From an uncultured Pseudomonadota bacterium (lineage in GTDB: Bacteria > Pseudomonadota > Gammaproteobacteria > Methylococcales > Methylomonadaceae): a DNA stretch of 7,680 bases. Below the pieces are notes generated by a model, which saw only the letters and a list, made by a program, of their open reading frames with translations, did no database searches and was not told the DNA's origin. The translations under genes were made by a program, and so were the position numbers. Of this stretch, positions 5,822-7,680 are shown in pieces (position 1 is the stretch's first letter; each line of letters begins with the position of its first letter). Location of the stretch: positions 1 to 7,680 of the forward strand of contig CAIUWU010000252.1 in NCBI GenBank assembly GCA_903902945.1, in the 5' to 3' direction.

Positions 5822-6985
5822 TTAGTCGGCTTGACGTCTTAAAAAGGCTGGCACATCTAAATATTCCAGATCTGCATCACTTCTTGGCTGAGCACCGAAA
5901 CGGGTTTCACGCGTTGATTCCTGTTTTTGCTGGCGAATCACGGTCGGCTTCTCCAATTGATCATAATTGACTTCGCCGGCAGCCACTTTTTTCACCAGAT
6001 TGATAGGAGCATTGGCATTAGCTTTGCCTTTATCACCCATGCCGGTAGCAACCACTGTCACCTTGACTTCATTACCCATGTGAGGGTTAACCGCCATACC
6101 AATTTTGATGTCGGCTTCATCAGAGGCAAAAGCATGCATGATGCTGCCAATTTCATCAAACTCATTCAGCCCCAGATCACCGTTTGAAGTCACATTGACC
6201 AGAATACCGCGGGCACCCTGCAAATTGATGTCTTCCAGCAACGGACAAGCAATGGCTTTCTCGGCGGCAAGACGGGCACGATTTTCACCGCTGGCCACAC
6301 CGGTACCCATAATTGCGCTGCCCATATTGGACATCACGGTTCTGACATCGGCAAAGTCAACGTTCATCAAACCTGGGTGGGTAATCAGCTCGGTAATGCC
6401 TTGAACGGCATCCAACAATACATCATTGGCCACCCGGAATGATTCAACCAGTGAACGGTTGTTACCCAGAGTCGGCAACAATTTCTGATTCGGAATCACG
6501 ATTAAAGAATCAACCAGTTTCTCCAGTTCTTTAAGTCCCGATTCTGCAACACTGCGTTTCTTGGCGCCTTCGAATTCGAATGGTTTAGAAACCACTGCTA
6601 CGGTCAGAACGCCCATTTCTTTAGCGACTTCCGCAAAAACAGCAATAGCACCCGTACCGGTTCCACCGCCCATACCGGCAGTTAAAAACACCATATCGGC
6701 ACCTTCAATCACTTCACGAATCCGCTCACGATTTTCTTCGGCAGCGGCACGCCCTACCTCAGGACGGGTACCTGCACCCAGACCTTTGGTTAACTCAACA
6801 CCCAACTGCACAATGGTATCGACACTCATCTGACGCAAAGCCTGGGCATCGGTATTGGCACAAATAAATTGCACACCATCAATACCTATATTCACCATGT
6901 GATTGACTGCGTTACCACCACCCCCGCCAACACCGATTACTTTGATATTGGCGTTGCCACTATTGTCCATTAATTCAAATTTCAT
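5822..6985 (-). CDS. ftsZ: Cell division GTPase FtsZ
   Basis: Tubulin-like GTPase that polymerises into the Z ring at midcell. The 387 residues (E. coli 383) show the N-terminal glycine loop GVGGGGGNAVNHM (18-30), the tubulin signature GGGTGTG (106-112), and the T7 synergy loop NVDFADV (208-214) with D210 and D213, which complete the GTPase site of the neighbouring subunit. A short variable linker (about 315-370) precedes the conserved C-terminal peptide LDVPAFLRRQAD (376-387) that binds FtsA, ZipA and similar partners. ATG 6985 is chosen because GGAGG lies 8 nt before it. An in-frame GTG at 6991 would be only 2 nt from that site. It starts 21 nt after ftsA on the same strand, and a terminator follows. 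Confidence 0.98.
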   Translation of the reverse strand: MKFELMDNSGNANIKVIGVGGGGGNAVNHMVNIGIDGVQFICANTDAQALRQMSVDTIVQLGVELTKGLGAGTRPEVGRAAAEENRERIREVIEGADMVFLTAGMGGGTGTGAIAVFAEVAKEMGVLTVAVVSKPFEFEGAKKRSVAESGLKELEKLVDSLIVIPNQKLLPTLGNNRSLVESFRVANDVLLDAVQGITELITHPGLMNVDFADVRTVMSNMGSAIMGTGVASGENRARLAAEKAIACPLLEDINLQGARGILVNVTSNGDLGLNEFDEIGSIMHAFASDEADIKIGMAVNPHMGNEVKVTVVATGMGDKGKANANAPINLVKKVAAGEVNYDQLEKPTVIRQQKQESTRETRFGAQPRSDADLEYLDVPAFLRRQAD

Positions 6986-7006
6986 TTTCACACCCTCCCA
7001 AAAACA

Positions 7007-7680
7007 CTAAAAATTACCTTGAAACCAACTCTTGATCTTCGAAAATAAGTCCAATCCGTCTTCGTTAATACCTAATCCACGGCCATTATGATCCTTGCCA
7101 TATAGCAATAATCCTACTGCTGTTGAATAAATCGGCGCCTGTACTACATCCATCAATCCAGATACATGCAAAGGCACCCCCATCCGCACCGGCATATGAA
7201 AAATTTCTTCCGCCAGCTCAACCAAACCTTTTACCTGTGAACTGCCGCCGGTAATCACCATACCCGCCGCAATCAGATCTTCGTAGCCACTTCTTCTTAA
7301 TTCGGCCTGAACCAACAACATCAGCTCCTCGTAACGCGGCTCAACAATTTCCGCCAGATTCTGTGCCGAAATTTTGCGCGGTTCACGATCCCCAATACTA
7401 GGAACATCAATCATCTGTCCGGCATCTGCCAGCTGAGTCAGTGCGCAGGCATAACGGCGCTTGATATCTTCGGCATTCTTGGTCGGTGTCCGTAATGCCA
7501 CGGCAATATCATTAGTTACCTGATCGCCGGCAATAGGAATCACAGCGGTATGCTTGATCGCACCTTCGGAAAAAATAGCCAAATCGGTAGTGCCACCACC
7601 AATATCAATCAGACACACCCCCAGATCTTTCTCATCATCGGTTAGCACGGATGAACAGGATGCTAACTGTTCCAACACAA
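7007..7680 (-). CDS. ftsA: Cell division protein FtsA, C-terminal part (5' end outside window)
   Basis: Actin-like ATPase that tethers FtsZ to the membrane and recruits later divisome proteins. About 224 C-terminal residues are present, and the gene runs off the right edge. Visible are the VLTDDEKDLGVCLIDIGGGTTDLAIF segment (phosphate-2 motif of the actin fold), TNDIAVALRTP, the IVEPRYEELM helix, the adenosine motif MVITGGSSQVKGL (about 85 residues from the end), and PIYSTAVGLLLYG. The last 15 residues (LDLFSKIKSWFQGNF) form the amphipathic membrane-targeting helix. The stop is TAG at 7009-7007. The first complete codon at 7678-7676 is GTG, but homology shows it is an internal Val, not the start. 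It lies directly upstream of ftsZ, as in the dcw cluster. Confidence 0.97.
   Translation of the reverse strand, partial: VLEQLASCSSVLTDDEKDLGVCLIDIGGGTTDLAIFSEGAIKHTAVIPIAGDQVTNDIAVALRTPTKNAEDIKRRYACALTQLADAGQMIDVPSIGDREPRKISAQNLAEIVEPRYEELMLLVQAELRRSGYEDLIAAGMVITGGSSQVKGLVELAEEIFHMPVRMGVPLHVSGLMDVVQAPIYSTAVGLLLYGKDHNGRGLGINEDGLDLFSKIKSWFQGNF

Noticed and set aside
6986..6991. GTG start for ftsZ two codons earlier
   Set aside because: Only 2 nt from the GGAGG site. The ATG at 6985 has 8-nt spacing.

Overview
The window looks like a chromosomal segment of a gammaproteobacterium. The order ftsA-ftsZ-lpxC, the FtsZ C-terminal peptide (LDVPAFLRRQAD, close to the E. coli tail), and a DUF721/DciA gene facing lpxC all point that way. 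The lineage cannot be fixed from this sequence. A NAD-reducing type hydrogenase module beside the dcw cluster tail would fit a methanotroph or another chemolithotrophy-capable gammaproteobacterium, but this is inference.

Layout on the + strand axis. Positions 1-175 hold the end of an unrecognised + strand gene. dinB (DNA polymerase IV, 182-1267, +) follows after 6 nt. Only 15 nt later, facing it, is the end of a compact minus-strand operon hoxF-hoxU-hoxY (4297 down to 1283). These are the diaphorase subunits and the small hydrogenase subunit of a group 3d bidirectional [NiFe] hydrogenase. The catalytic large-subunit gene hoxH, which normally follows hoxY, is absent. dciA (DUF721, replicative helicase loader/operator family, 4331-4777, +) is divergent from hoxF across 33 nt and convergent with lpxC. 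lpxC (4794-5720, -), ftsZ (5822-6985, -) and the C-terminal part of ftsA (7007 to the window edge, -) form the tail of the division and cell-wall cluster.

How the genes work together. FtsA and FtsZ build the cytokinetic ring and LpxC commits UDP-GlcNAc derivatives to lipid A. An intrinsic terminator lies between ftsZ and lpxC, and a second hairpin with a short U tail follows lpxC inside the end of dciA. HoxF and HoxU would pass electrons between NAD(H) and HoxY, whose proximal [4Fe-4S] cluster should connect to a NiFe site on HoxH. That partner must be encoded elsewhere, or the module is incomplete or repurposed. No stretch longer than 300 bases lacks a gene. I found no tRNA, rRNA, CRISPR array or insertion sequence.

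The most notable observation is the hoxH-less hoxFUY operon placed between two housekeeping genes. No wholly new system is evident.
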